NCBI RefSeq assembly: GCF_011039085.1
Contig: NZ_JAAKEI010000022.1
Coordinates: 1-40,761, forward strand
From: Desulfovibrio sp. ZJ369
GTDB taxonomy: Bacteria > Desulfobacterota > Desulfovibrionia > Desulfovibrionales > Desulfovibrionaceae
Reading direction: 5' to 3'
DNA: 40,761 bases
Shown: positions 34,562-40,761 of the stretch, one piece after another
Layout of the letters: every line of letters begins with the position of its first letter
How positions within the stretch are numbered: the first letter of the stretch is position 1
Position numbers and translations under genes: made by a program
Notes under the pieces: generated by a model
What the model was told of the DNA's origin: nothing
The model's database searches: none
What the model saw: the letters and a program-made list of their open reading frames with translations, nothing else

Positions 34562-34606
34562 ACAAAAAACCGCTCCGTCCCATGTGATTCGGGCGCGGCG
34601 CGGTTT
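34562..34606 (-). terminator. Rho-independent terminator after flgM
   Basis: On the minus strand the stem AACCGC-G-CCG pairs with CGG-A-GCGGTT (one mismatch), followed by a T run (34564-34569), about 75 nt after the flgM stop. The remainder of 34335-34679 shows no gene or repeat. Confidence 0.78.
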
Positions 34607-34679
34607 GCGACACAAGAAATATCGTCCGGCAAGGGGATGTTGCTCTGCCCGTTCCCACCGGTCAGGCGGCAAAAACGGC

Positions 34680-34985
34680 TTACAGCCGGAACAGGCCGGG
34701 CTCCTCGCGGATCAGTCCGGCCGCAATCAGCCTGCTGTCAGGCTTGTAGGCGCCGTCGGCCACCTGAATGCGCAGGGCTTCGACCTTGTCGGCCCGCACG
34801 TCCGGCGCATTCTGGGCCGCGCGGCGGGCCTCCGTGAGCAAAAGCGCGTCCTGCGAGACACTGACCGTATCGCCCCTGGCGGCGTCGGCGGCATTTTCCG
34901 TCGCAGGGCGCGAGCGGGCCTGGCCGGTTTTTTCCGTGCCGGCATACGGATCAAGCAGCGGACTGCTGTTGCATTTGATTTCCAT
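34680..34985 (-). CDS. flgM: Anti-sigma-28 factor FlgM
   Basis: Holds FliA (sigma-28) inactive until the hook-basal body is complete and FlgM is exported. The 101 residues have a disordered polar N-terminal half and the conserved C-terminal sigma-binding helices: DTVSVSQDALLLTEARR (about 45-62), VRADKVEALRIQVADGAYKP (about 68-87), DSRLIAAGLI and LF near the end. The ATG at 34985 has GGAG 10 nt upstream. It follows a small gene that has a sigma-28-like promoter, so flgM may be under feedback. No csrA, fliW or hook genes are next to it. Confidence 0.88.
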   Translation of the reverse strand: MEIKCNSSPLLDPYAGTEKTGQARSRPATENAADAARGDTVSVSQDALLLTEARRAAQNAPDVRADKVEALRIQVADGAYKPDSRLIAAGLIREEPGLFRL

Positions 34986-35091
34986 ACGATTTTCTCCGCA
35001 ATATCTGCCATGCATCCGCAGGCCCGGACCTTGCGCTTTTTCCGCAGTGCCGCTTTCGGACTGTGCGCCGTCACGGCCGCTCCCCGCCGGC

Positions 35092-35526
35092 TCAGTCCCT
35101 GGCGGGCTCATCCAGCATGCTCTGGTCGACCTTCTGGCGCGTAATCCGCCAAAGGGCGTGGCGCGTGCGGCGTTGCTCCTCTTCCGACAAAGGGCGCGGG
35201 CCTTCGGGACCTTTGCCCACGATGCAGAGTTTTCCGCCCGGCGGGTAGGCAAACTGCACGTCCTGGCCTACGGTTTTGCCCAGCTCCCGGCGGATTTCCT
35301 CCACCACGGGGTTGTCGCTGCCGGTAAAAATCAGGGTGTCAAAGAGCTCCTGCGCCACTTTTTCCACATAGACGCGGCGCTTGATCGCCGGATCCGGCTC
35401 TCGGGGGTCTCTGCCCTCCGCCAGACGCCGCTGTACCCGGAAGCGGGCCAGACGACGCGCCGCCAGCAACTGCTGCTCGTAACAGTGCAGCATCATGCGT
35501 TTCTGTGAGGTGCTGGCGTCGGTCAT
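35092..35526 (-). CDS. Conserved hypothetical protein upstream of flgM
   Basis: I do not recognise a named domain. The 144 residues are charged and mostly helical (RRLARFRVQRRLAEGRDP, IKRRVYVEKVAQELFDTLIF), with a small beta-like part (QDVQFAYPPGGKLCIVGKGP, about 89-108) and a basic C-terminal helix. No signal or membrane segment. It lies 106 nt before flgM on the same strand, with a sigma-28-like promoter 24 nt before its ATG, so a motility-related role is likely but unproven. Confidence 0.75.
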   Translation of the reverse strand: MTDASTSQKRMMLHCYEQQLLAARRLARFRVQRRLAEGRDPREPDPAIKRRVYVEKVAQELFDTLIFTGSDNPVVEEIRRELGKTVGQDVQFAYPPGGKLCIVGKGPEGPRPLSEEEQRRTRHALWRITRQKVDQSMLDEPARD

Positions 35527-35549
35527 GGCTTTTTCCGTCCCTGTTGGTA

Positions 35550-35576
35550 TTTTCGTCCCTCAACGTAAAAACTTTA
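35550..35576 (-). promoter_or_regulatory. Sigma-28 (FliA)-type promoter
   Basis: On the minus strand TAAAGTTT (35569-35576), 11-nt spacer, GACGAAAA (35550-35557). The -35 is identical to the FliA consensus TAAAGTTT, the spacing is exact and the -10 matches GCCGATAA at 6 of 8 positions. A-tracts directly upstream (35577-35598) could act as an UP element. Confidence 0.7.
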
Positions 35577-35617
35577 GACTTTTTTTTGTTTTTTTACCAA
35601 ATGACAAGAGAGGCAGG

Positions 35618-35761
35618 CCCTGGAGCAGATTACCTTTGACTTTTTATGAAAGTCAAAGGTGGCATTCAGGCGAAAAACGCGGTTTTCGCCTGAATGTACG
35701 CCGCGTTGCGGCGGCTGCCGCTTTCGCGTCAGCAGAGCATTTTCAAAGAGAAAATGCTCTA
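35618..35761. repeat. Dispersed element, class C, copy 2
   Basis: Same orientation and length as 4737-4880, with two base differences, one inside each of two hairpin loop/stem regions. A short GCTC-TA-AACGCTC-TA continuation follows; its last CTA (35768-35770) is the metF TAG stop. Confidence 0.9.
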
Positions 35762-35767
35762 AACGCT

Positions 35768-36637
35768 CTACAGTCCCACTTCCTCAGCAATCTGCAGGCA
35801 GAGATCGCCCTTGTTCAAGGTATAGAGATGAATGCCCGGAGCGCCGCAGTCCAGTAGGCGGCAGATCTGACGCACGGCGAAATCCAGCCCCGCGTCGCGC
35901 ACAGCAGCGGCCCCGCCCTTGCGGTTTGCCTCCTCCAGATCCAGATAGAGCCTGCCGGGAATATTGGCCCCGCAGAGTGAAAGCACGCGGCGCAGCGAGT
36001 CAAAACTCTGAATAGGCAAAATGCCCGGCAGCACCGGCACATCCAGGCCGTGCGCGTGCAGATTTTCCACCAGGGCTTCATATTCGCGCACGTCAAAGAA
36101 AAGCTGGGTCACGGCGAAATCGGCCCCGGCGCGCACTTTTTCAGCGGTATACTCACGATCCGCGGAAAACGACGGGGATTCGGGATGTGGCGCGGGGTAG
36201 GCGGCCACGCCGATGCCCATATCCGGCTCCTGCTCGCGCGCAAAGGCCACCAGATCCGCGGCATGGCGGAAATGCCCGGCCTTCCAGTCCCAGGTCGCGC
36301 CCACAGGCGGATCGCCGCGCAGCGCCAGCACGTTGTCGACGCCCGCGGCGCGCAGATCCCGCAAAAATCCGGCAATGCCTTCGGGCTCGGCCCCCACGCA
36401 GGTCAAGTGGGCCATAGCCGTAAAACCGCGCCGGGCAAGCTCCGCCGTAACGGCCAGGGTATTCTGTTGACGCGCCCCGCCCGCGCCGTAGGTCACGGAC
36501 ACAAAAAGCGGCTCCAGCGCGCGCAGTTGCTCCACCGTCCTGTAAAAGCCCGGCATCTGCGCCGCATCGGAAGGGGGAAAAAATTCCAAAGAAAAAAAAG
36601 GCGCTTTGGCCGCCTGGATCTGCTTGCCTATATGCAT
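35768..36637 (-). CDS. metF: 5,10-methylenetetrahydrofolate reductase
   Basis: Flavin-dependent TIM barrel that makes 5-methyl-THF for methionine synthesis, and in sulfate reducers can also serve the methyl branch of the C1 pathway. The 289 residues show SLEFFPPSD (E18), FVSVTYGAGG, HLTCVGAEP, ALRGDPP (about 105-111), VTQLFFD and the C-terminal GAPGIHLYTLNKG. The ATG follows AGGGGGA. A promoter with an overlapping palindrome lies about 220 nt upstream, and a 58-codon frame in the leader overlaps its start. The TAG stop belongs to a repeat. Confidence 0.95.
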   Translation of the reverse strand: MHIGKQIQAAKAPFFSLEFFPPSDAAQMPGFYRTVEQLRALEPLFVSVTYGAGGARQQNTLAVTAELARRGFTAMAHLTCVGAEPEGIAGFLRDLRAAGVDNVLALRGDPPVGATWDWKAGHFRHAADLVAFAREQEPDMGIGVAAYPAPHPESPSFSADREYTAEKVRAGADFAVTQLFFDVREYEALVENLHAHGLDVPVLPGILPIQSFDSLRRVLSLCGANIPGRLYLDLEEANRKGGAAAVRDAGLDFAVRQICRLLDCGAPGIHLYTLNKGDLCLQIAEEVGL

Positions 36638-36859
36638 GGTTCCCCCTTGCAGGATGCAACGCTTGTATGCCCGCCTGCCCGTAGTTTACGGCACTGATTT
36701 GCCTGCACGCCTTGCCGGGCGCTCAAGCCGTTTCCGGCGTGAAGCGCCCTGCTGCAAGGCCACCCCGCACGCGCCTTGAACCGGCCGTCGTCCGCTGTGA
36801 CCATGAGCTCGCTGCAACGGGCCGCAGGCGCGGAAAGCCCCGTCTGCTGTGAGGGTTCC

Positions 36860-36887
36860 AATATATCAAGATAACCTGATATGTCAA
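36860..36887 (-). promoter_or_regulatory. Promoter with overlapping palindromic operator upstream of metF
   Basis: On the minus strand TTGACA (36882-36887), 16-nt spacer, TATATT (36860-36865). Between and overlapping both boxes lies ATATCAGG-TTAT-CTTGATAT (36863-36882), a 20-bp imperfect palindrome in AT-rich context. A repressor there would block the promoter. The methionine-cycle ArsR-type regulator SahR of Proteobacteria is a candidate by context only. Confidence 0.65.
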
Positions 36888-36942
36888 GCTGCTTTGTGCC
36901 GGAGTTCTTGCCAAACGCCAGTCCTAGTCGTAAGTGAAGGAC

Positions 36943-38181
36943 ATGCAAGCGCGTCGCATACCATCCTCAAGATACGGGGATGCCAGCCTTTCCGCCGTAA
37001 AGCCGCCGAGCCCCGCGCAAGGCCGCGGAGTCTTGCGCCGATTCGCCGCCGCATGCCGGGACGCTGCCCTGCTCCTGTTGTGCTGCTTCTTTACGATTGC
37101 GGCGGCCGAGCCTCAACCTTCGCCGCAGACCGCCGCTTTGCCTGCCGGGAATCCCGGCGCGGTCCCGGCGGACGCATCCCCCGGTCAGGCACAAAACCTT
37201 GCCGTGCAGGAGTACGCGCCGCCCCCGGCAAAGCCCGCTTTCAAGACCATGTCGGACGCGGCTCAGGAGCCGGGCCAGAAAGGCATTGACCCCAAAGGGC
37301 GGGCCGCCTGGATCGAGCTTGAGCCGGGCCTGAGCTTCGGGGAATTCCAGCTTAATGAAAACGAGACCCGCCTGAGCGCCCTGCGCATTGATCCGGCCCG
37401 CTTTGACTTCCTGCTCTGCGCCGCGTCCCGGGACGGCCGCCCGGCCCGCGCCCTGCATGACTGGGGCGAGCAGTACGATCTCACAGCGGCCATCAACGCC
37501 AGCATGTATCTGCCTGACGGCAGCACCAGCACAGGCTATATGCGCCACGGGGAGCACGTCAACAACAAGCGTCTGGTGCGGCGCTTCGGGGCCTTTTTCG
37601 TGGCCGGTCCCGATGACGCGCGCCTGCCTGCCGCCGCCATTCTGGATCGGGACGATCCTCTCTGGCGGCAACGTATTGATCAGTACAGCCTGGTGATCCA
37701 GAACTACCGGATGATCAATGCCGAGCGCCGCATCCTGTGGTCGCCCGGCGGCCCGCTCTATTCCATTTCGGCCGTGGCCCAGGACGGCGACGGCCAGATC
37801 CTTTTTCTGCACTGCCGGGAGCCGGTGGAAGCCTACACTTTTGCGCAGCAGTTGCTGCATCTGCCGCTCAACGTGCGCACCGTCATGTATGTGGAAGGCG
37901 GAGCCCAGGCCGGGCTGCTGGTGCGCTCCGCCTCGCTCAGGCGCGAATTGGCCGGACGCAGCGCCGCGGATTTTCTGGTCACGGGCAACATCAAGGCCCT
38001 GCTGCCCAATGTCCTGGGCGTGCGCCGCAAACAGCGGCCGCACGCAGCGGCCATTGCCGCCGAACCGCCCGCCGCGCAACAAGATGCCCCTGAAAAGCGC
38101 AGTGGAGAGCCCCTTGGGCTGAACGCGCCGCCCATGAGCCCCGCGGCTCCGGCTCTGCCGTCTCCGGCAGACCAGCCCTAG
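36943..38181 (+). CDS. Phosphodiester glycosidase-like (NAGPA/DUF2233) exported protein
   Basis: Predicted exported protein of 412 residues. After a long basic N-terminus a hydrophobic segment (about 41-55, AALLLLCCFFTIAAAE) acts as signal or anchor; a Pro/Ala-rich linker runs to about 120. The NAGPA-like domain (about 120-350) has ITNGMF-type motif AINASMYLPDGSTSTGYM, LVRRFGAFFVAG and VMYVEGGAQAGLLV. The family hydrolyses GlcNAc-phosphodiesters in animals and acts on cell-wall sugars in bacteria; the target here is unknown. The start is uncertain: ATG 36943 or GTG 36934, neither with a good ribosome site. The Pro-rich C-terminus ends at a repeat-derived TAG. Confidence 0.78.
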   Translation: MQARRIPSSRYGDASLSAVKPPSPAQGRGVLRRFAAACRDAALLLLCCFFTIAAAEPQPSPQTAALPAGNPGAVPADASPGQAQNLAVQEYAPPPAKPAFKTMSDAAQEPGQKGIDPKGRAAWIELEPGLSFGEFQLNENETRLSALRIDPARFDFLLCAASRDGRPARALHDWGEQYDLTAAINASMYLPDGSTSTGYMRHGEHVNNKRLVRRFGAFFVAGPDDARLPAAAILDRDDPLWRQRIDQYSLVIQNYRMINAERRILWSPGGPLYSISAVAQDGDGQILFLHCREPVEAYTFAQQLLHLPLNVRTVMYVEGGAQAGLLVRSASLRRELAGRSAADFLVTGNIKALLPNVLGVRRKQRPHAAAIAAEPPAAQQDAPEKRSGEPLGLNAPPMSPAAPALPSPADQP

Positions 38182-38214
38182 AGCATTTTGCTCATGAAAG
38201 TAGCAAAACGCTCC
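38179..38214. repeat. TA-GAGC hairpin element
   Basis: TA-GAGCATTTTGCTCATG...GTAGCAAAACGCTC: imperfect hairpin whose first TAG is the stop codon of the glycosidase-like gene. The right TA is lost (CTCCAGG). Confidence 0.8.
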
Positions 38215-38402
38215 AGGCATAAAAAAAGCTTTACAACGCAAGGGATTTTTTACACACTGAGAGTCGATTCCGAAAAGGGCGAAAAAGTTCCCGCGCCTGC
38301 CGGGAGCCGCTTTTCGGAAAAACACGCTCAGCGGGCATGTGCCCGCCCACATAGCTTAAAATATTTGCCCCCCCCAACGGGCCGGGACAAGTGAGGAAGA
38401 CC

Positions 38403-38783
38403 ATGCCTAAACATCTTGAAATTTATAAATGCACCCATTGCGGCAATATTGTGGAAGTCCTGCATGGCGGCGGCGCAGAGATGTCCTGCTGTGGCGAACC
38501 CATGAAACTGATGAAGGAAGGCGCCACCGACGGCGCGCTGGAAAAGCATGTGCCGGTGATTGAGCGGGTGGACGGCGGCTACAGGGTCAAAATCGGCAGC
38601 GCCCCGCATCCCATGGAAGAAAAACACTACATTGAATGGATCGAGCTTCTGGCCGACGATCGCAGCTATACCAGGTTCCTGCGCCCCGGCGAGGAGCCTG
38701 AGGCCTTCTTCAAACTTGACGCCAACAGGGTGACAGCCCGCGAATACTGTAACCTGCACGGCTTGTGGAAGGCCGAAAACTAG
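38403..38783 (+). CDS. dfx: Desulfoferrodoxin (superoxide reductase)
   Basis: Reduces superoxide to peroxide without making O2, using electrons from rubredoxin. The 126 residues have the desulforedoxin-like N-terminal FeCys4 site (C10, C13, C29, C30) and the catalytic site II iron ligands H49, H69, H75, H119 and C116, with E47-K48 at the substrate loop. All positions agree with the two-iron (class I) enzyme of D. desulfuricans. The ATG is preceded by GAGGA. It forms an operon with the rubredoxin gene, 114 nt downstream; also called rbo. Confidence 0.97.
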   Translation: MPKHLEIYKCTHCGNIVEVLHGGGAEMSCCGEPMKLMKEGATDGALEKHVPVIERVDGGYRVKIGSAPHPMEEKHYIEWIELLADDRSYTRFLRPGEEPEAFFKLDANRVTAREYCNLHGLWKAEN

Positions 38784-38897
38784 CGCCTGCGCTGTGGAGG
38801 GCCCCGGGCGCGGCATGCGCGCCGGCGGCCTGCGGCGTATATTCGCCTGAAAAGAATGAGGCGCGGGCCTTCCGCGCCATGCCCCAAGGAGAACCCC

Positions 38898-39035
38898 ATG
38901 GAAAAGTATGTCTGCAGTGTCTGTGGTTATGAATATGATCCGGCTGAACATGACAATGTGCCTTTCGATCAACTGCCCGACGATTGGGTCTGCCCTGTCT
39001 GCGGCGTGAGCAAGGATCAATTCAGTCCGGCCTAG
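38898..39035 (+). CDS. rub: Rubredoxin, short 45-residue form
   Basis: Electron carrier with one FeCys4 centre, donor to desulfoferrodoxin and to rubredoxin:oxygen oxidoreductase. It begins [20 protein letters not shown] and carries the two knuckles CSVCG (C6, C9) and CPVCG (C32, C35). At 45 residues it lacks about seven residues between the knuckles compared with the usual 52, as known for D. desulfuricans rubredoxin. AAGGAG lies 6 nt upstream of the ATG. Easily missed because of its size. Confidence 0.97.
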   Translation: MEKYVCSVCGYEYDPAEHDNVPFDQLPDDWVCPVCGVSKDQFSPA

Positions 39036-39043
39036 GGGCTGTC

Positions 39044-39200
39044 TCTGAGCAGAGCTATGGCACTCGCTTCAGCCGTTGCGACAAAGGCTTGTCCCGGCTG
39101 AAAGAGCGGGAATGCTACGGATAACGACAGCGATTTCTTTGACAAAGCTCTGTGCAGGCCCATTGTTGTCTTTATCCGTAAAGCTCGCCAAGCTACGGCG
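39044..39200. repeat. Diverged composite element, class D
   Basis: Contains the modules GCTTCAGCCGTTGCGAC (39066-39082, inverse of 30383-30399, 17 of 17) and CTACGGATAACGACAGCG (about 39115-39132, like 30308-30325) in rearranged order, without clear TA-GAGC borders. It lies in the rubredoxin-roo spacer, upstream of the terminator. Confidence 0.6.
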
Positions 39201-39252
39201 AAAGCAAGAAGCAATTGAGAGGCAACCCCTGATTTTCCGACCTTTTTTCCTT

Positions 39253-39290
39253 CCCCGCCCTGCCGGTATTCCGGGAAGGCGGGGCTTTTT
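39253..39290 (+). terminator. Rho-independent terminator of dfx-rub
   Basis: Stem CCCCGCC/GGCGGGG with an internal CCGG/CCGG helix, then CTTTTT. It separates dfx-rub from roo. Confidence 0.88.
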
Positions 39291-39333
39291 GTGAAAAAGC
39301 GTAGCGACGCGCCACCTGTGCCTTTGAGCGCAA

Positions 39334-39361
39334 TGTAACTTTCGAGCGGAGTAACGTTACA
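39334..39361. promoter_or_regulatory. Candidate operator upstream of roo
   Basis: TGTAAC at 39334-39339 and the perfect palindrome GTAACGTTAC at 39351-39360 (TGTAAC...GTTACA as outer half-sites). It lies about 50 nt before the roo start in the promoter region left after the upstream terminator; a weak TTGAGG-N16-TAATCT promoter-like pair follows (39363-39390). Confidence 0.35.
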
Positions 39362-39408
39362 GTTGAGGCATACCTTCTCGACAGTAATCTGTTCCAGGGA
39401 GACTGCAC

Positions 39409-40614
39409 ATGCAACCTGTTGAAATCAAAAAAAATATCTACTGGGTTGGCTTCGTTGACTATGATCACCGCGATTTCCACGGCTACTCCCGCTCGCCGGA
39501 CGGGAGCACATACAACGCCTATCTGATCAAGGATCAAAAAAATGTCCTCGTGGATACCGTGGCTCCCGGCTGCGCGGGCACGCTGCTCTGCCGTCTGGCC
39601 AAGACCCTTGAGCCTGAAAAAGTGGATTACATTGTGTGCAACCACATGGAGCTGGATCACTCCGGTGCTCTGGCTGAGGTTGTGGAGCGCGTCAAACCCG
39701 AAAAAATCTTCGTTTCTCAGGCGGGCCTCAAGTCCTTTGCCGGATATTTCGCAGGCAAAAACTGGCCCGTGCAGGCCGTAAAAAGCGGTGAAACCCTGAA
39801 TATCGGCAGCCGCAATATCGTCTTCCAGGAGACCCGCATGCTGCACTGGCCCGACAGCATGGTAAGCTATATCCCGGAAGACAAGCTCCTGATCAGCAAC
39901 GATATTTTCGGGCAGAACATTGCAAGCAGCGCCCGCTTTACCGACGACTTCGGCGATGACGCCGAATTTGAGAAGCGTATCAAAGAATACTACTACAACA
40001 TTGTTCTGCCGTATTCGCCCATGGTGCTGAAAGCCCTGCCCATCCTGGAAAAGCTCGACATCGACATGATCGCCCCGGATCACGGCCTGATCCACAGAGG
40101 CGCCAAGGCCGTGCGCTTCATTGTGGACTTCTATCGCCGCATGGCCGAGCAGAAGCCGCAGCAGCGCGCCCTGATATTTTACGATACCATGTGGCAGTCC
40201 ACGGAAAGCATGGCCTATGCAGTCTGCAGCGGCCTGGAGGAAAACGGCGTGCCCACGCGGCTCATGTCCGTAAAACACAACCACCACAGCGCCGTGATGA
40301 CCGAGCTCGCGGATTGCGGCGCGGTGCTGGCCGGCTCCCCCACCCACAACAACGGCGTGCTGCCCCTGGTGGCCGCCCAGTTGGCGTATATGAAAGGCTT
40401 GCGCCCGCAAAACCGCGTGGGCGGCGCTTTCGGCTCGTATGGCTGGTCGGGCGAGGCCCCCAAATATCTTCAGGAGCAGTTGGCCTCCATGGGTATGACA
40501 ATGCCCGCGGAGCCCGTGAAATGCGCCTGGCAGCCGGATCGTGACGTGCTCAAGGCCTGCCATGAGCTCGGCAGAACCGTGGCCGAAACCCTGAAGCGGA
40601 AATGTCAGGGATAG
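39409..40614 (+). CDS. roo: Rubredoxin:oxygen oxidoreductase (flavodiiron protein)
   Basis: Cytoplasmic terminal oxidase that reduces O2 to water (and in the family NO to N2O) with electrons from rubredoxin. The 401 residues have a metallo-beta-lactamase-like diiron domain with ligands H79, E81, D83, H146, D165 and H225 (HMELDH at 79-84) and a C-terminal flavodoxin domain (about 255-395, IFYDTMWQSTESM; GSPTHNNG; FGSYGWSGE) for FMN. Length matches D. gigas Roo. CAGGGAG precedes the ATG. Its own promoter region follows the dfx-rub terminator. The TAG stop opens a repeat that runs to the end of the window. Confidence 0.97.
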   Translation: MQPVEIKKNIYWVGFVDYDHRDFHGYSRSPDGSTYNAYLIKDQKNVLVDTVAPGCAGTLLCRLAKTLEPEKVDYIVCNHMELDHSGALAEVVERVKPEKIFVSQAGLKSFAGYFAGKNWPVQAVKSGETLNIGSRNIVFQETRMLHWPDSMVSYIPEDKLLISNDIFGQNIASSARFTDDFGDDAEFEKRIKEYYYNIVLPYSPMVLKALPILEKLDIDMIAPDHGLIHRGAKAVRFIVDFYRRMAEQKPQQRALIFYDTMWQSTESMAYAVCSGLEENGVPTRLMSVKHNHHSAVMTELADCGAVLAGSPTHNNGVLPLVAAQLAYMKGLRPQNRVGGAFGSYGWSGEAPKYLQEQLASMGMTMPAEPVKCAWQPDRDVLKACHELGRTVAETLKRKCQG

Positions 40615-40761
40615 AGCGGTTTGCTGTTGAAAACGGCAACCGCTCTGGCGGCCGCGGGAGCGGACGCCCGCGCCGAATGAGCGTCCAGACCGCGTTCTGG
40701 ACGCGAAATGATGGCAGCGCCGCTTTTGAAATTGAATAATTTCAAAAGCAAAATGCTCTAG
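40612..40761. repeat. TA-GAGC dispersed element, class B, copy 2 (inverted)
   Basis: TA-GAGCGGTTTGCTGTTGAA...GGCAACCGCTC hairpin, GGCGGCCGCGGGAGCGGACG, the GAGCGTCCAGACCGCGTTCT module, and the end hairpin TTGAAATTGAATAATTTCAA followed by AAGCAAAATGCTC-TA (40759-40760). It is the reverse complement of 27995-28161 with an exchanged middle. The opening TAG is the roo stop codon. Confidence 0.88.

Noticed and set aside
34335..34679. Small stable RNA (signal recognition particle type) in the cutA-flgM spacer
   Set aside because: The conserved GGAAGG...AGCAG tip is absent; only the flgM terminator is supported.
36638..36852. SAM or SAH riboswitch in the metF leader
   Set aside because: No match by eye to the conserved cores of these classes; the operator-like palindrome explains control better.

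Overview
The window looks like a chromosomal segment of a sulfate reducer of the Desulfovibrio desulfuricans type. It is GC-rich and encodes the O2/superoxide defence trio desulfoferrodoxin, a short 45-residue rubredoxin and rubredoxin:oxygen oxidoreductase. It also carries the siroheme-dependent (Ahb) heme pathway and flagellar genes behind sigma-54- and sigma-28-like promoters. The short rubredoxin is the form I know from D. desulfuricans. Genus is well supported; species is inference.

Layout. 1-1012: AT-rich IS630-type transposase whose left part lies outside the window, abutting a 185-bp repeat. 1118-8262, mostly minus strand: heptose-bisphosphate phosphatase, tRNA-Pro, a BON lipoprotein, murA, an XdhC-like protein and topA; tRNA-His is on the plus strand. 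8488-14535, plus strand: two TraT-like lipoproteins, then a putative muramidase and a family 9 glycosyltransferase behind one sigma-54-type promoter, then two small flagellar-type helical proteins behind another. 14682-19778: thiE and a DUF362 protein (minus), then a large MscS channel and a cupin (plus). 19916-27893, minus strand: recA, alaS, ahbC, hemB, ahbD and one siroheme decarboxylase subunit. 28483-32467, plus strand: a PP-loop tRNA-thiolation-type protein, a DksA-like factor and an NFACT/RqcH-type protein. 32523-36637, minus strand: YdcZ-type transporter, pfkB kinase, cutA, flgM with an upstream partner gene, and metF behind a promoter with an overlapping palindrome. 36943-40614, plus strand: a phosphodiester-glycosidase-like protein, then the desulfoferrodoxin-rubredoxin pair and roo.

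The most unusual feature is a family of about 17 intergenic palindromic elements of 30-280 bp. Most are bounded by TA-GAGC at one end and GCTC-TA at the other. Their outer 17 nt match the sequence immediately downstream of the IS630 transposase gene. Ten of the 35 protein genes take their TAG stop codon from the TAG that opens such an element. I read them as IS630-mobilised miniature elements (MITEs) that insert at TA and re-create a stop codon, so they can sit at gene ends without harm. Members form modular chimeras: an inverted pair around gmhB/tRNA-Pro, two copies differing at two positions 31 kb apart, and a perfect 26-bp-arm hairpin.

The window ends inside one repeat and starts inside an IS, as expected of a draft contig broken at repeats.
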